NCBI GenBank assembly: GCA_017617775.1
Contig: JAFZVO010000080.1
Location: forward strand, 1-9,056
DNA from: Bacilli bacterium
GTDB lineage: Bacteria > Bacillota_I > Bacilli_A > RFN20 > CAG-826
DNA length: 9,056 bases
Direction: 5' to 3'
The notes below the pieces were generated by a model that had not been told where the DNA came from, made no database searches, and saw only the letters and a list, made by a program, of their open reading frames with translations. The translations under genes were made by a program, and so were the position numbers. Shown in pieces: positions 1 through 6,186 of this stretch. Within the stretch, counting starts at the first letter, position 1; the number at the start of each line of letters is the position of its first letter.

Positions 1-1
1 T

Positions 2-1243
2 GGACCATGGAACCCATGGATCCCATCCAAAGTGAATTCTCATATTCCAGCGTCCTGTAAAGAAGATGATTCTGGCATCGTCGCGATTCCTCACTTGTCT
101 CGTGATTTGATCGCTTGTTTTGATGGTAATGGCTCTAACTTCGGGACTCATCCACAGAATGTCTTAAGAGGAATGATCTACTATAAAGATGGTGATAAGA
201 TTGAATATCCATATTTATATAACCTCATCGACCAATATCATCATCTAGGAAAATATAATAATGGCTTTGCCTATAACATGATGTATGTTGGACCAGGTTG
301 GCTCAACCAAGCTGGCAGATGGGAATGCAATTACGATCTATTAGCCCAGTCTTATTTAGATGGGATGAAATATTACGGCAAATTAAAACAAGAAGGTAAA
401 CTCTTAGACTTAACGATGGGTGACTTCGCGGATTATTACCGCAATACACATCACGATTACATGGATAGTGAGAATGCCTTATGGAAAGATATCCTCTATG
501 GCAGCTCCAAACAATACTTCTGGTATTATGATCCATTCATGAGAACTTGCCTTGATTTCAACCAAGGTGGAGCGATGATTGATTTAAGAAATTACGCGGC
601 AAAACTCAATCAAAAAGTGGGAATTGGCACAGATAATGTCTATGATGCTTCTTATCCATACCTCATTCAAGCTAACTATCGAGCGGGCTATTTCACCCAC
701 TATGCCGGAGCGGGCACAGTGAAGTCCTGTAAAATCAATTTCCACGGGGAATCCACTGATTTATGCTTATGCCGAACATTAGCCAAATTCGAGAAGAAAG
801 ATAACGGTGATGTCGTGATTACCGCTAACCCAGTATCTGTTGTTCTTGATAACACAGAGATCAATGTGCAATCCATCTTCACATTTAAGAAAGGACAAGG
901 CGTCCTCGAGGTGGAGAGAAAACTATTGAACGATATTGAAGGGGTGGAATTCGTCGAATATATCACTGCGGGATTCGGTGTCAACGAATATCAACCAGAC
1001 TTAGTCGGGGCGACCTTATCAGTCGATGACCAAGTCTTAGAATATGCTTATAAAGGAAGAAAGATTAGCGGTAAAGATGTCGCGGTGGCGAATGTCCCAC
1101 AAGTGCAATCTCGACTTGAGATGAGAGTGGAAAAAGGCACAGTGGAAGCCGAAGAAGGCATCGCGTTCGCGCCGATCTACCATTTACGCGCGAGAAATTA
1201 TGGAGGAATCAAATCATGGCTCAAGCTAACAAAGGCAAACTAA
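2..1243 (+). CDS. Uncharacterised protein, 5' end outside the window
   Basis: The reading frame is open from base 2 to the TAA at 1241-1243, so at least 413 codons are present. A GTG at 32 is possible as a start, but it has no Shine-Dalgarno site and ten in-frame codons precede it, so the gene most likely begins upstream. I do not recognise the family. Counting from the GTG, residues 1-230 are rich in Tyr, Trp, Asp and His, as in the barrel of a carbohydrate-active enzyme; examples are IPHLSRDLI near 19-27, GPGWLNQ near 87-93, GDFADYYRN near 130-138 and FNQGGAMIDLR near 176-186. Residues from about 231 to 390 alternate polar and hydrophobic positions like a beta-sandwich. There is no membrane segment in the visible part. 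The gene runs into the zinc-ribbon and GH53 genes, which suggests a role in the same glycan process. A glycoside hydrolase or deacetylase-like barrel is only a guess. That it is a real gene is well supported by its length and operon position. Confidence 0.85.
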   Translation, partial: GPWNPWIPSKVNSHIPASCKEDDSGIVAIPHLSRDLIACFDGNGSNFGTHPQNVLRGMIYYKDGDKIEYPYLYNLIDQYHHLGKYNNGFAYNMMYVGPGWLNQAGRWECNYDLLAQSYLDGMKYYGKLKQEGKLLDLTMGDFADYYRNTHHDYMDSENALWKDILYGSSKQYFWYYDPFMRTCLDFNQGGAMIDLRNYAAKLNQKVGIGTDNVYDASYPYLIQANYRAGYFTHYAGAGTVKSCKINFHGESTDLCLCRTLAKFEKKDNGDVVITANPVSVVLDNTEINVQSIFTFKKGQGVLEVERKLLNDIEGVEFVEYITAGFGVNEYQPDLVGATLSVDDQVLEYAYKGRKISGKDVAVANVPQVQSRLEMRVEKGTVEAEEGIAFAPIYHLRARNYGGIKSWLKLTKAN

Positions 1244-1476
1244 ACTTCCGTTGTCCATCATGCTTCATGCGTGATATCGACATGGATATGTTCTATGACG
1301 AAGAGAAGAAGGAATACTACTGTCTTCGTTGCTGCTACCACGCGAGTGAAGCAGAAGTCTTAGCCCATAACGACATGGCGAAATATCGTTATCGCTTCAT
1401 GAAGAAGAGAGTGACCTCTTTCGGTGAGGATAACGAACCATTAAAGGTTCAAGACCATAAAAGAGGAGAGCAATAA
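1216..1476 (+). CDS. Small zinc-ribbon protein, 86 aa
   Basis: The protein has a CPSC motif (Cys13, Cys16) and, 19 residues later, a CLRCC motif (Cys36, Cys39, Cys40). This is the two-knuckle pattern of a zinc ribbon that holds one Zn ion through four cysteines. The C-terminal half is charged and basic, has no membrane segment, and could bind nucleic acid or a protein. The ATG at 1216 is supported by GGAGGA at 1202-1207, 8 bases upstream. That ribosome site lies inside the upstream gene, whose end overlaps this one by 28 bp in another frame. Its TAA shares one base with the ATG of the GH53 gene, so translation of the three genes is probably coupled. The function is unknown; a regulator, or an accessory subunit of a neighbouring enzyme, would fit. 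The zinc ribbon itself is a confident call from the cysteine spacing. Confidence 0.85.
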   Translation: MAQANKGKLNFRCPSCFMRDIDMDMFYDEEKKEYYCLRCCYHASEAEVLAHNDMAKYRYRFMKKRVTSFGEDNEPLKVQDHKRGEQ

Positions 1477-2579
1477 TGCGACTCGGAATCGACACTTCAA
1501 CAATGATTGAAGAAGAAGCCGCGGGTATCAAATATTTTGATAATGGCAAAGAGGTTGATCCTTTCCTCTTATTTAGAAATAATAATGTCGATTTGATGCG
1601 CATCCGCATCTGGAATAATCCTTACAGTGAAGATGGCAAACCCTACTTAGGGGGCACGAATGATATGGATCAAGCCATCAAGATTATTCGCAAAACCAAG
1701 AGATATGGGTTTAGTTACTGCATCAATTTCCATTACAGTGACTTCTGGGTGGATCCGATGAAACAGAGACTACCAAAAGCCTGGGAGAATTATTCTTTGG
1801 AAGAACTAAAAGAAGCGGTTTATGATTACACGAAATCATCTTTAGAAAGAATTAAAAAAGAAGATATACGCGTTGATTATATCCAAATCGGTAATGAGAT
1901 TACGAATGGCATGCTTTGGCCATATGGTAAGCTCGTCTATGATGAGAAAAGTAAAACCCGTTCTAATTATGAGAACTTTGTGGCTTTTCTTAATCGAGGG
2001 ATCAAAGCCGCGAGAGAAATCTATCCTGATTCAAAAATCATCATCCATTTAGAGAGTCCACATGAATTCTATAAATATGAAGAAGTCCTCTCTAATTTAG
2101 AGAAATATAAAGTGGATTATGATGTCTTAGGAACTTCTTATTATCCTTATTGGCATGGGACGATGGATGATTTGTTTAAAAGCATCAAAGTCATCAACGA
2201 TAAATACCATAAACCAGTGATGATCTGTGAATTAGGTTATGGCTTCACATTGAAGGATTATATGCTCAATAACAATGGTTTCAATCAGATGAAAGTCAAT
2301 CCTGATACCTTGACGACTGGAATGCCGTATCCGATGACGCCAAGAGGACAAGCTGACTTCGTCGAAGACTTTGTGAATAGATGTAAAGTAAACGACGTGG
2401 AAGGTGTGATGTACTGGGAACCATTATGGAGACAAGGAGAAGGAATCTGCTGGGCATCTAGAGAGGGCCAGAAATATATCAATGAAGAAGGAAAATCGAC
2501 CCGTAATGAATGGGCGAATCAATGCTTCTTCGATTATGACGGCAACAAATTACCTGTCTTCGATAAATATAAGATTTAA
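1476..2579 (+). CDS. GH53 family endo-beta-1,4-galactanase-like enzyme, no signal peptide
   Basis: This 367-residue protein is a complete glycoside hydrolase family 53 barrel of normal length. GH53 enzymes cut the beta-1,4-galactan side chains of pectin (type I arabinogalactan), retaining the anomeric configuration. Visible family motifs are RIRIW near 42-46, FHYSDFWVDP near 85-94 with LPKAW near 99-103, IQIGNEI near 136-142 and ICELGYG near 250-256. By family position, Glu141 is the acid/base and Glu252 the nucleophile. MYWEPLW near 312-318 and a late FFDYDG near 351-356 also occur, in similar form, in the lipoprotein GH53 gene downstream. The N-terminus starts directly with the first barrel strand, so no signal peptide is present and the enzyme should be cytoplasmic. 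AGGAG at 1464-1468 lies 7 bases before the ATG, which overlaps the previous stop by one base. The likely substrate is imported galacto-oligosaccharide rather than polymer, which is an inference from location. A terminator follows 1 base after the stop. Confidence 0.92.
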   Translation: MRLGIDTSTMIEEEAAGIKYFDNGKEVDPFLLFRNNNVDLMRIRIWNNPYSEDGKPYLGGTNDMDQAIKIIRKTKRYGFSYCINFHYSDFWVDPMKQRLPKAWENYSLEELKEAVYDYTKSSLERIKKEDIRVDYIQIGNEITNGMLWPYGKLVYDEKSKTRSNYENFVAFLNRGIKAAREIYPDSKIIIHLESPHEFYKYEEVLSNLEKYKVDYDVLGTSYYPYWHGTMDDLFKSIKVINDKYHKPVMICELGYGFTLKDYMLNNNGFNQMKVNPDTLTTGMPYPMTPRGQADFVEDFVNRCKVNDVEGVMYWEPLWRQGEGICWASREGQKYINEEGKSTRNEWANQCFFDYDGNKLPVFDKYKI

Positions 2580-2580
2580 G

Positions 2581-2604
2581 GGAATGGGACATCCATTCCT
2601 TTTT
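2581..2604 (+). terminator. Rho-independent terminator of the GH53 operon
   Basis: GGAATGG (2581-2587) pairs perfectly with CCATTCC (2593-2599) around a 5-base loop, and five T residues follow at 2600-2604. It starts one base after the stop codon of the cytoplasmic GH53 gene and ends that operon. Confidence 0.85.
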
Positions 2605-2656
2605 ATATGCTTTTCTCATCAGTATCGTTCGAGGTATTGCATTTTAAAAAGCATAT
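2605..2656. repeat. 10-bp perfect inverted repeat spanning the lipoprotein promoter
   Basis: ATATGCTTTT at 2605-2614 is matched by its exact reverse complement AAAAGCATAT at 2647-2656, with 32 bases between. The right arm sits between the proposed -35 and -10 boxes of the lipoprotein gene. Arm centres are 42 bp apart, about four helical turns, so a pair of operator half-sites is possible. It could also be chance in AT-rich DNA. Confidence 0.4.
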
Positions 2657-2664
2657 TATAAAAT
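2637..2664 (+). promoter_or_regulatory. Putative sigma-A-type promoter for the repeat lipoprotein gene
   Basis: TTGCAT (2637-2642) and TAAAAT (2659-2664) are separated by 16 bases and match the -35 and -10 consensus at four and five of six positions. Transcription would begin near 2671, giving a leader of about 26 bases that contains AAGGAG at 2683-2688. The position fits, since a terminator ends just upstream. An overlapping TATAAA at 2657-2662 is a weaker alternative because of its short spacing. Confidence 0.5.
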
Positions 2665-2696
2665 AATAGTTAGATTTTCATGAAGGAGATAAATGA

Positions 2697-4214
2697 ATGA
2701 AAAACATTAAGAAATTTTTAGTTGGTGTTTTTGCTATGTCTGCTTTGATGCTCTCCGCTTGTAGTGGGTCTCAAGAACCAGAATCTCAACCTGCTGCTTC
2801 TAGCGCGGCTCCATCAGAGACTAGTGAAACAACACCTGCTTCAAGTGAAGAAGAAACATCATCAGAGGAGGATACCTCATCTGAAGAAGAAAGTTCATCT
2901 GAAGAATCATCCTCTTCTAAAGAACAAGAAATTACTGAGCATACAGTAACATTAGATGAAGCCCCAACCGCTGGCCGTGTTGTCGTGGTGCATGCTTGGG
3001 ACCTTTCCGGGGGTGTCGCAGATTATGCTGCAGAAGTGAGTGGCCTCAATGTGACGTTTGATTTATTATCAAATGATTGGGATGGCTATCTTATCGCCGA
3101 ACTTAAAGAAGGCAAAGTATTTGGTGATTTCAGCTTTTTTGACGAAGATGATCCAACAAAAATTGATCATGACTGGTCTGTCGTTAATAGACAAACAGCA
3201 AACGTTACTTCTATGACAGCAACAGCTGCTTCTTGGACAACAAAATATTTGACTGTCGAATATGATGCGACATTTACAACAAAATTTGGCAGCGAGAGAA
3301 CTGTCTACATCAACAGCTGGATTAACGAAAGTAGCGAAGGAGCTGGTGATGGTGCTTCCAAACTAGATAAAGTCACTGGTGGTAAAGCCTTATTATTAAA
3401 GAACGCTGATGCCTTTGAATTTGTCGTCTTAAAAGCGGGTAAGACTGAGCTCGTCCTCGGCGAACAAGGTAACTGGGACGAAGTCGTTGATGCTGAAAGT
3501 GTGAAATTATCCACTCTTCCAACTACTTCTGTCAAATTATATTACTCTGCTCCAAATGTCGTTCCAGTGAACGATGGTGGTGAGATGGAAACTCACGAAC
3601 ATACAGTTACTGTTAACGAAGCTCCAGCCGCGAACCACAAAGTATTCGTCCATGGTTGGAAAGGTTCAACTAACAATACTGTTGAAGCCTCTGTTTCTGG
3701 CGCAGCCATCACATTTGATTTAGGCACAGATGATCTCGAAGGTTATTTGATCGCTGAATTAAAAGATGGTGCGACTACTCTTGTTCCAGGCCAAGGTGGC
3801 AACTGGGATGAAGTCGTTCTCAGACAAACTAACAACGTCACTTCCATGACTGCCGCAACAGCCACTTGGAAGACTCCAGTTCCAGCCGACACTACTCCAT
3901 ATGTCGCAGTTGCTAAAGGTGGCGCTTATACTGATATGCGTTACTACGTTATGGCCGCTAATCCAGAGAATGAAAACGAAGTCTATGTGACTAACGTATC
4001 ATTAGAAGCGAATGATGTTATCTACATCAGAGCTTATGTCAGTTCAACTGCCAATGGTTGGTTACACTTCAGTGCTCTCAAGAGCGAAGGTGCTTATGCT
4101 AACTTCGTGACTGAAGGAAAAGGCGATAACAATATCAAGACTGTGATTGCCGGTAGTTATGACTTCTACGCGACATCTACTCAAGTCTATATTGGTGCGA
4201 CCCCAGCAGCTTAA
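2697..4214 (+). CDS. Surface lipoprotein with three repeated beta-rich modules
   Basis: The 505-residue protein starts with a lipoprotein signal peptide: basic MKNIKK, a hydrophobic stretch, then the lipobox LSAC with lipidated Cys22. An acidic linker of mostly Ser and Glu (about 23-79) follows and lifts the rest off the membrane. Three degenerate modules come next: about 81-182, 183-287 and 301-392. Copies 1 and 3 are close, sharing EHTVT..EAP, GYLIAELK and RQT.NVTSMTA; copies 2 and 3 share GNWDEVV. The different C-terminal module (about 398-502) has the look of a carbohydrate-binding beta-sandwich, with YYVMAANPENENEVY near 416-430 and GSYDFYA near 486-492. No catalytic motif is seen. The ATG at 2697 has AAGGAG 8 bases upstream; an ATG at 2693 is out of frame and stops at once. 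Since the next gene is a lipoprotein GH53 enzyme, a role in holding galactan at the surface is plausible but unproven. The lipoprotein call is firm; the binding role is inference. Confidence 0.9.
   Translation: MKNIKKFLVGVFAMSALMLSACSGSQEPESQPAASSAAPSETSETTPASSEEETSSEEDTSSEEESSSEESSSSKEQEITEHTVTLDEAPTAGRVVVVHAWDLSGGVADYAAEVSGLNVTFDLLSNDWDGYLIAELKEGKVFGDFSFFDEDDPTKIDHDWSVVNRQTANVTSMTATAASWTTKYLTVEYDATFTTKFGSERTVYINSWINESSEGAGDGASKLDKVTGGKALLLKNADAFEFVVLKAGKTELVLGEQGNWDEVVDAESVKLSTLPTTSVKLYYSAPNVVPVNDGGEMETHEHTVTVNEAPAANHKVFVHGWKGSTNNTVEASVSGAAITFDLGTDDLEGYLIAELKDGATTLVPGQGGNWDEVVLRQTNNVTSMTAATATWKTPVPADTTPYVAVAKGGAYTDMRYYVMAANPENENEVYVTNVSLEANDVIYIRAYVSSTANGWLHFSALKSEGAYANFVTEGKGDNNIKTVIAGSYDFYATSTQVYIGATPAA
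2937..3242 (+). repeat. Lipoprotein module, copy 1
   Basis: Codes for residues 81-182. It begins with EHTVTLDEAP, contains a VHAW motif and GYLIAELK, and ends with RQTANVTSMTA and a SW pair. In place of GNWDEVV it has DHDWSVV, and it carries a short insertion after GYLIAELK relative to copy 3. Confidence 0.75.
3243..3557 (+). repeat. Lipoprotein module, copy 2 (most divergent)
   Basis: Codes for about residues 183-287. The start (TVEYDATFTTKF, then VYINSW) is only loosely like copies 1 and 3, but the second half lines up: a LKAGKTELVLG strand, GNWDEVV and a closing SVKLYY strand. The DNA at 3468-3488 is nearly identical to 3798-3818 in copy 3. Confidence 0.55.
3597..3872 (+). repeat. Lipoprotein module, copy 3
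   Basis: Codes for residues 301-392. It begins with EHTVTVNEAP, contains VHGW, GYLIAELKDG and GNWDEVV, and ends with RQTNNVTSMTA and a TW pair. It is the most compact copy and shows best that the three units are one module. Confidence 0.75.
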
Positions 4215-4235
4215 TCAACATATACAAAAATCTAA

Positions 4236-4263
4236 GGCCATTCATTATGAATGGTCTTTTTTT
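4236..4263 (+). terminator. Rho-independent terminator after the repeat lipoprotein
   Basis: GGCCATTCA (4236-4244) pairs with TGAATGGTC (4248-4256) over nine base pairs, one of them G-U, around a TTA loop. Seven T residues follow at 4257-4263. It ends the lipoprotein transcript and sits directly against the promoter of the next gene. Confidence 0.88.
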
Positions 4264-4272
4264 ATTTTTATG

Positions 4273-4281
4273 TGGTAAAAT
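4273..4281 (+). promoter_or_regulatory. Extended -10 promoter, probably giving a leaderless mRNA
   Basis: TGGTAAAAT is a TGn extended -10 element with a TAAAAT hexamer at 4276-4281. No good -35 box lies 16-18 bases upstream, where the T-tract of the previous terminator is found; extended -10 promoters often do without one. Transcription should start at about 4288-4289, which is the first base of the ATG or the base before it. Confidence 0.5.
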
Positions 4282-4288
4282 AAACTAT

Positions 4289-6046
4289 ATGAAGATTCAT
4301 AAACTCATTGCCTTGTTCATTCCTTTATTAGTTACTTCTTGTGGTATTACACCTAGCAGTTCTAGCGTGGATACTTCTTCTCAAGAGGAGCTTTCATCTA
4401 GTGAACAAAAAACGACGAGCGAAACAGTCTCCTTCTCATCGAGTGTTTCTTCATCCACTTCGTCAAGTGCGGTTTCTAGCTCAACAGTTTCTTCTAGTTC
4501 TGTCTCTTCTAGTAGCAGTCAAGAAGTTCAACCGATGAGACATGATCCAGTGACGACAACCATTTATCCTTTAACATCGTCAGATAAGACTCTTAAGAAT
4601 GGTAGGGTAGAGATATCTCCAGTATTTACTGGAACACCGCAGAGCTTCACTGCTTCATTTACTGGTAACAATATTCGTATTGACGAAATAGGTGGAAAGC
4701 AATATATCACGGCGTTGAAAGCTGGCACAACGACGAAAGTGACTCTTAATTCAAGTGGTGGTTTAACTTGTGATTTCAATGTTAAAGTGTCTAACTCAAC
4801 ATATACTGCAACTTCCGCAAGAGACGGCAAGTTCGCTTCTAGCGAAGGATGGTTCACATCGACATCAGTCAGCGAGATATCGGCGATGCCGTCTAACTTC
4901 ATGAATGGCATTGATATTTCGACATGCAAAGCCCTCTATCAAAATGGAACAAACTTCTACAACAAAGATGGAGTGGAACAATCGCTTTTCTATATTTTAA
5001 AAGATGCTGGAGTGAACTGGATTAGATTAAAACTATGGGTTGATCCATATACTTCTACAGGTGTTTCTTATGGTGGCGGAGAATCCGATTTGCCGAACAC
5101 ATTATGGATGGCGTATGAGGCTAAGAAAGCAGGATTAAATCTATTATTAGATTTCCATTATTCCGATTACTGGACTCATCCCGGTCAACAGATTCTTCCA
5201 AAGAGTTGGAATAGTTGCAATTCAAAAGAAGCTTTATGTGCGAAGATTAAATCATATACAACCGAGACATTAACAACCTTTAAAACTAATGGTTGTCTCC
5301 CTGATATGGTGCAGCTAGGAAATGAGATTTCTTCTGGTATTTATCTCCAGAAATATTCTGGTAGTAGTGAGTCTCTAGATAGCTATGGACAGCCTTCTTA
5401 TCTGACTGGAAAATCATCCTATTCATATGGGACAAATAACGCCGCTCAATACACCGATTACATCAAGGCAGCCGCTGAAGGAGTGAATGCTGTTGATAGT
5501 TCAATCAAGAAAGTGATTCACTGGGCAAAAGGGAGCACTATTAGCGCCGCAGTTATAAATAACTTCTTCAATAATATGCCAAGCTCTTATTACGATTATG
5601 CAGCGATATCTTTCTATCCATATTACTGCTTTGATTCTTTAAGCGCTGCTCAAACAATACTCTCAGGATTAAGCCTATCAAAACCATGGTTTGTCGCTGA
5701 AACAGCCTATCCGTTCTCCGGTAGTTCTTATGTTTGGGAGAACAATAAAGATGTGACCAATTTCACCATTTCAGATTGGACAACTTCTGGCATCACAACT
5801 ATTAAAAATGAGTATGCTTTTACCCCTAATGGTCAAGCGAACTTGATTCACGACTTAACGGCTTCAGTCGTCGCTAGTGGTGGTAAAGGCGTCTTCTATT
5901 GGGAAGGTGCGTGGGTTCCTAACCTCAATGTGGGATGGGCTGGTGCAGGTTCTTTGAACACATATGGAAACCAAGGCTTCTTCTCCTATGATGGAAAGGC
6001 TCTCGCGAACCTCGATATCTTCAAGCAGATGTCCCCTCATATTTAA
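4289..6046 (+). CDS. Lipoprotein GH53 endo-beta-1,4-galactanase-like enzyme
   Basis: From the ATG at 4289 the product has 585 residues. A lipoprotein signal peptide ends in the lipobox VTSC (Cys18), followed by a Ser/Thr-rich linker to about 80. A Big_2-like Ig domain covers about 85-168 (ITALKAGTTTKVTLNSSGG near 140-158). The GH53 barrel runs from about 205 to 580, with WIRLKLW near 244-250, DFHYSDYW near 288-295, LPKSW near 303-307, VQLGNEI near 341-347 and AETAYP near 470-475. By family position, Glu346 is the acid/base and Glu471 the nucleophile, so it should be active on beta-1,4-galactan at the cell surface. FYWEGAW near 536-542 and NQGFFSYDG near 561-569 match the cytoplasmic GH53 paralogue. 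I chose 4289 because it gives a proper signal peptide; an ATG at 4247 would add 14 residues but lies in the terminator loop. There is no Shine-Dalgarno site before 4289, and the start falls 7 bases after an extended -10 box. Confidence 0.92.
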   Translation: MKIHKLIALFIPLLVTSCGITPSSSSVDTSSQEELSSSEQKTTSETVSFSSSVSSSTSSSAVSSSTVSSSSVSSSSSQEVQPMRHDPVTTTIYPLTSSDKTLKNGRVEISPVFTGTPQSFTASFTGNNIRIDEIGGKQYITALKAGTTTKVTLNSSGGLTCDFNVKVSNSTYTATSARDGKFASSEGWFTSTSVSEISAMPSNFMNGIDISTCKALYQNGTNFYNKDGVEQSLFYILKDAGVNWIRLKLWVDPYTSTGVSYGGGESDLPNTLWMAYEAKKAGLNLLLDFHYSDYWTHPGQQILPKSWNSCNSKEALCAKIKSYTTETLTTFKTNGCLPDMVQLGNEISSGIYLQKYSGSSESLDSYGQPSYLTGKSSYSYGTNNAAQYTDYIKAAAEGVNAVDSSIKKVIHWAKGSTISAAVINNFFNNMPSSYYDYAAISFYPYYCFDSLSAAQTILSGLSLSKPWFVAETAYPFSGSSYVWENNKDVTNFTISDWTTSGITTIKNEYAFTPNGQANLIHDLTASVVASGGKGVFYWEGAWVPNLNVGWAGAGSLNTYGNQGFFSYDGKALANLDIFKQMSPHI

Positions 6047-6064
6047 GTGAAAATAAGGCAAATT

Positions 6065-6087
6065 GGAGTGGTGATCACTCCTTTTTT
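6065..6087 (+). terminator. Rho-independent terminator after the lipoprotein GH53 gene
   Basis: GGAGTG (6065-6070) pairs with CACTCC (6076-6081) around a 5-base loop, with six T residues at 6082-6087. It lies 18 bases after the stop codon of the GH53 gene. Confidence 0.85.
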
Positions 6088-6129
6088 GATGCCTATATAA
6101 TAAAATTTTAATAATTTTAAGGGTTTTTC

Positions 6130-6159
6130 TTGTCACTAATATAATTATTCAATTATACT
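6130..6159 (+). promoter_or_regulatory. Putative sigma-A-type promoter of nifJ
   Basis: TTGTCA (6130-6135) and TATACT (6154-6159) are separated by 18 bases, and each matches its consensus at five of six positions. Transcription would start near 6166, leaving a leader of about 21 bases that includes the ribosome site AAGGGGG at 6173-6179. A perfect TATAAT at 6140-6145 also exists but lacks a convincing -35 box. Confidence 0.55.
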
Positions 6160-6186
6160 AATATTGTTATACAAGGGGGCTTTATT

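Noticed and set aside
32..34. GTG as start of the first gene
   Set aside because: There is no ribosome site before it and the frame stays open to the left edge, so the gene is treated as truncated by the window.
2764..2949. 61-codon + strand frame within the Ser/Glu linker of the repeat lipoprotein
   Set aside because: It is a shadow of low-complexity coding DNA, giving a Leu/Lys/His-rich product, and has no ribosome site of its own.
4247..4288. In-frame ATG at 4247 that would extend the lipoprotein GH53 by 14 residues, with an AAGG nine bases upstream
   Set aside because: The codon overlaps the loop and right arm of the terminator hairpin, the extension would spoil the signal peptide, and the ATG at 4289 gives a standard basic N-terminus, hydrophobic core and lipobox.
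4564..4929. 121-codon frame on the - strand inside the lipoprotein GH53 gene
   Set aside because: It lies opposite a well-supported gene and has no recognisable domain, ribosome site or promoter.
6101..6120. AT-rich near-palindromic tract (TAAAATTTTA) between the GH53 terminator and the nifJ promoter
   Set aside because: Its composition alone explains the symmetry; no known operator pattern, such as a Rex site, is visible.
6140..6145. Perfect TATAAT as the -10 box of nifJ
   Set aside because: No acceptable -35 box is found 16-18 bases upstream, whereas TTGTCA with TATACT at 6130-6159 forms a better pair; it may be a minor second start.
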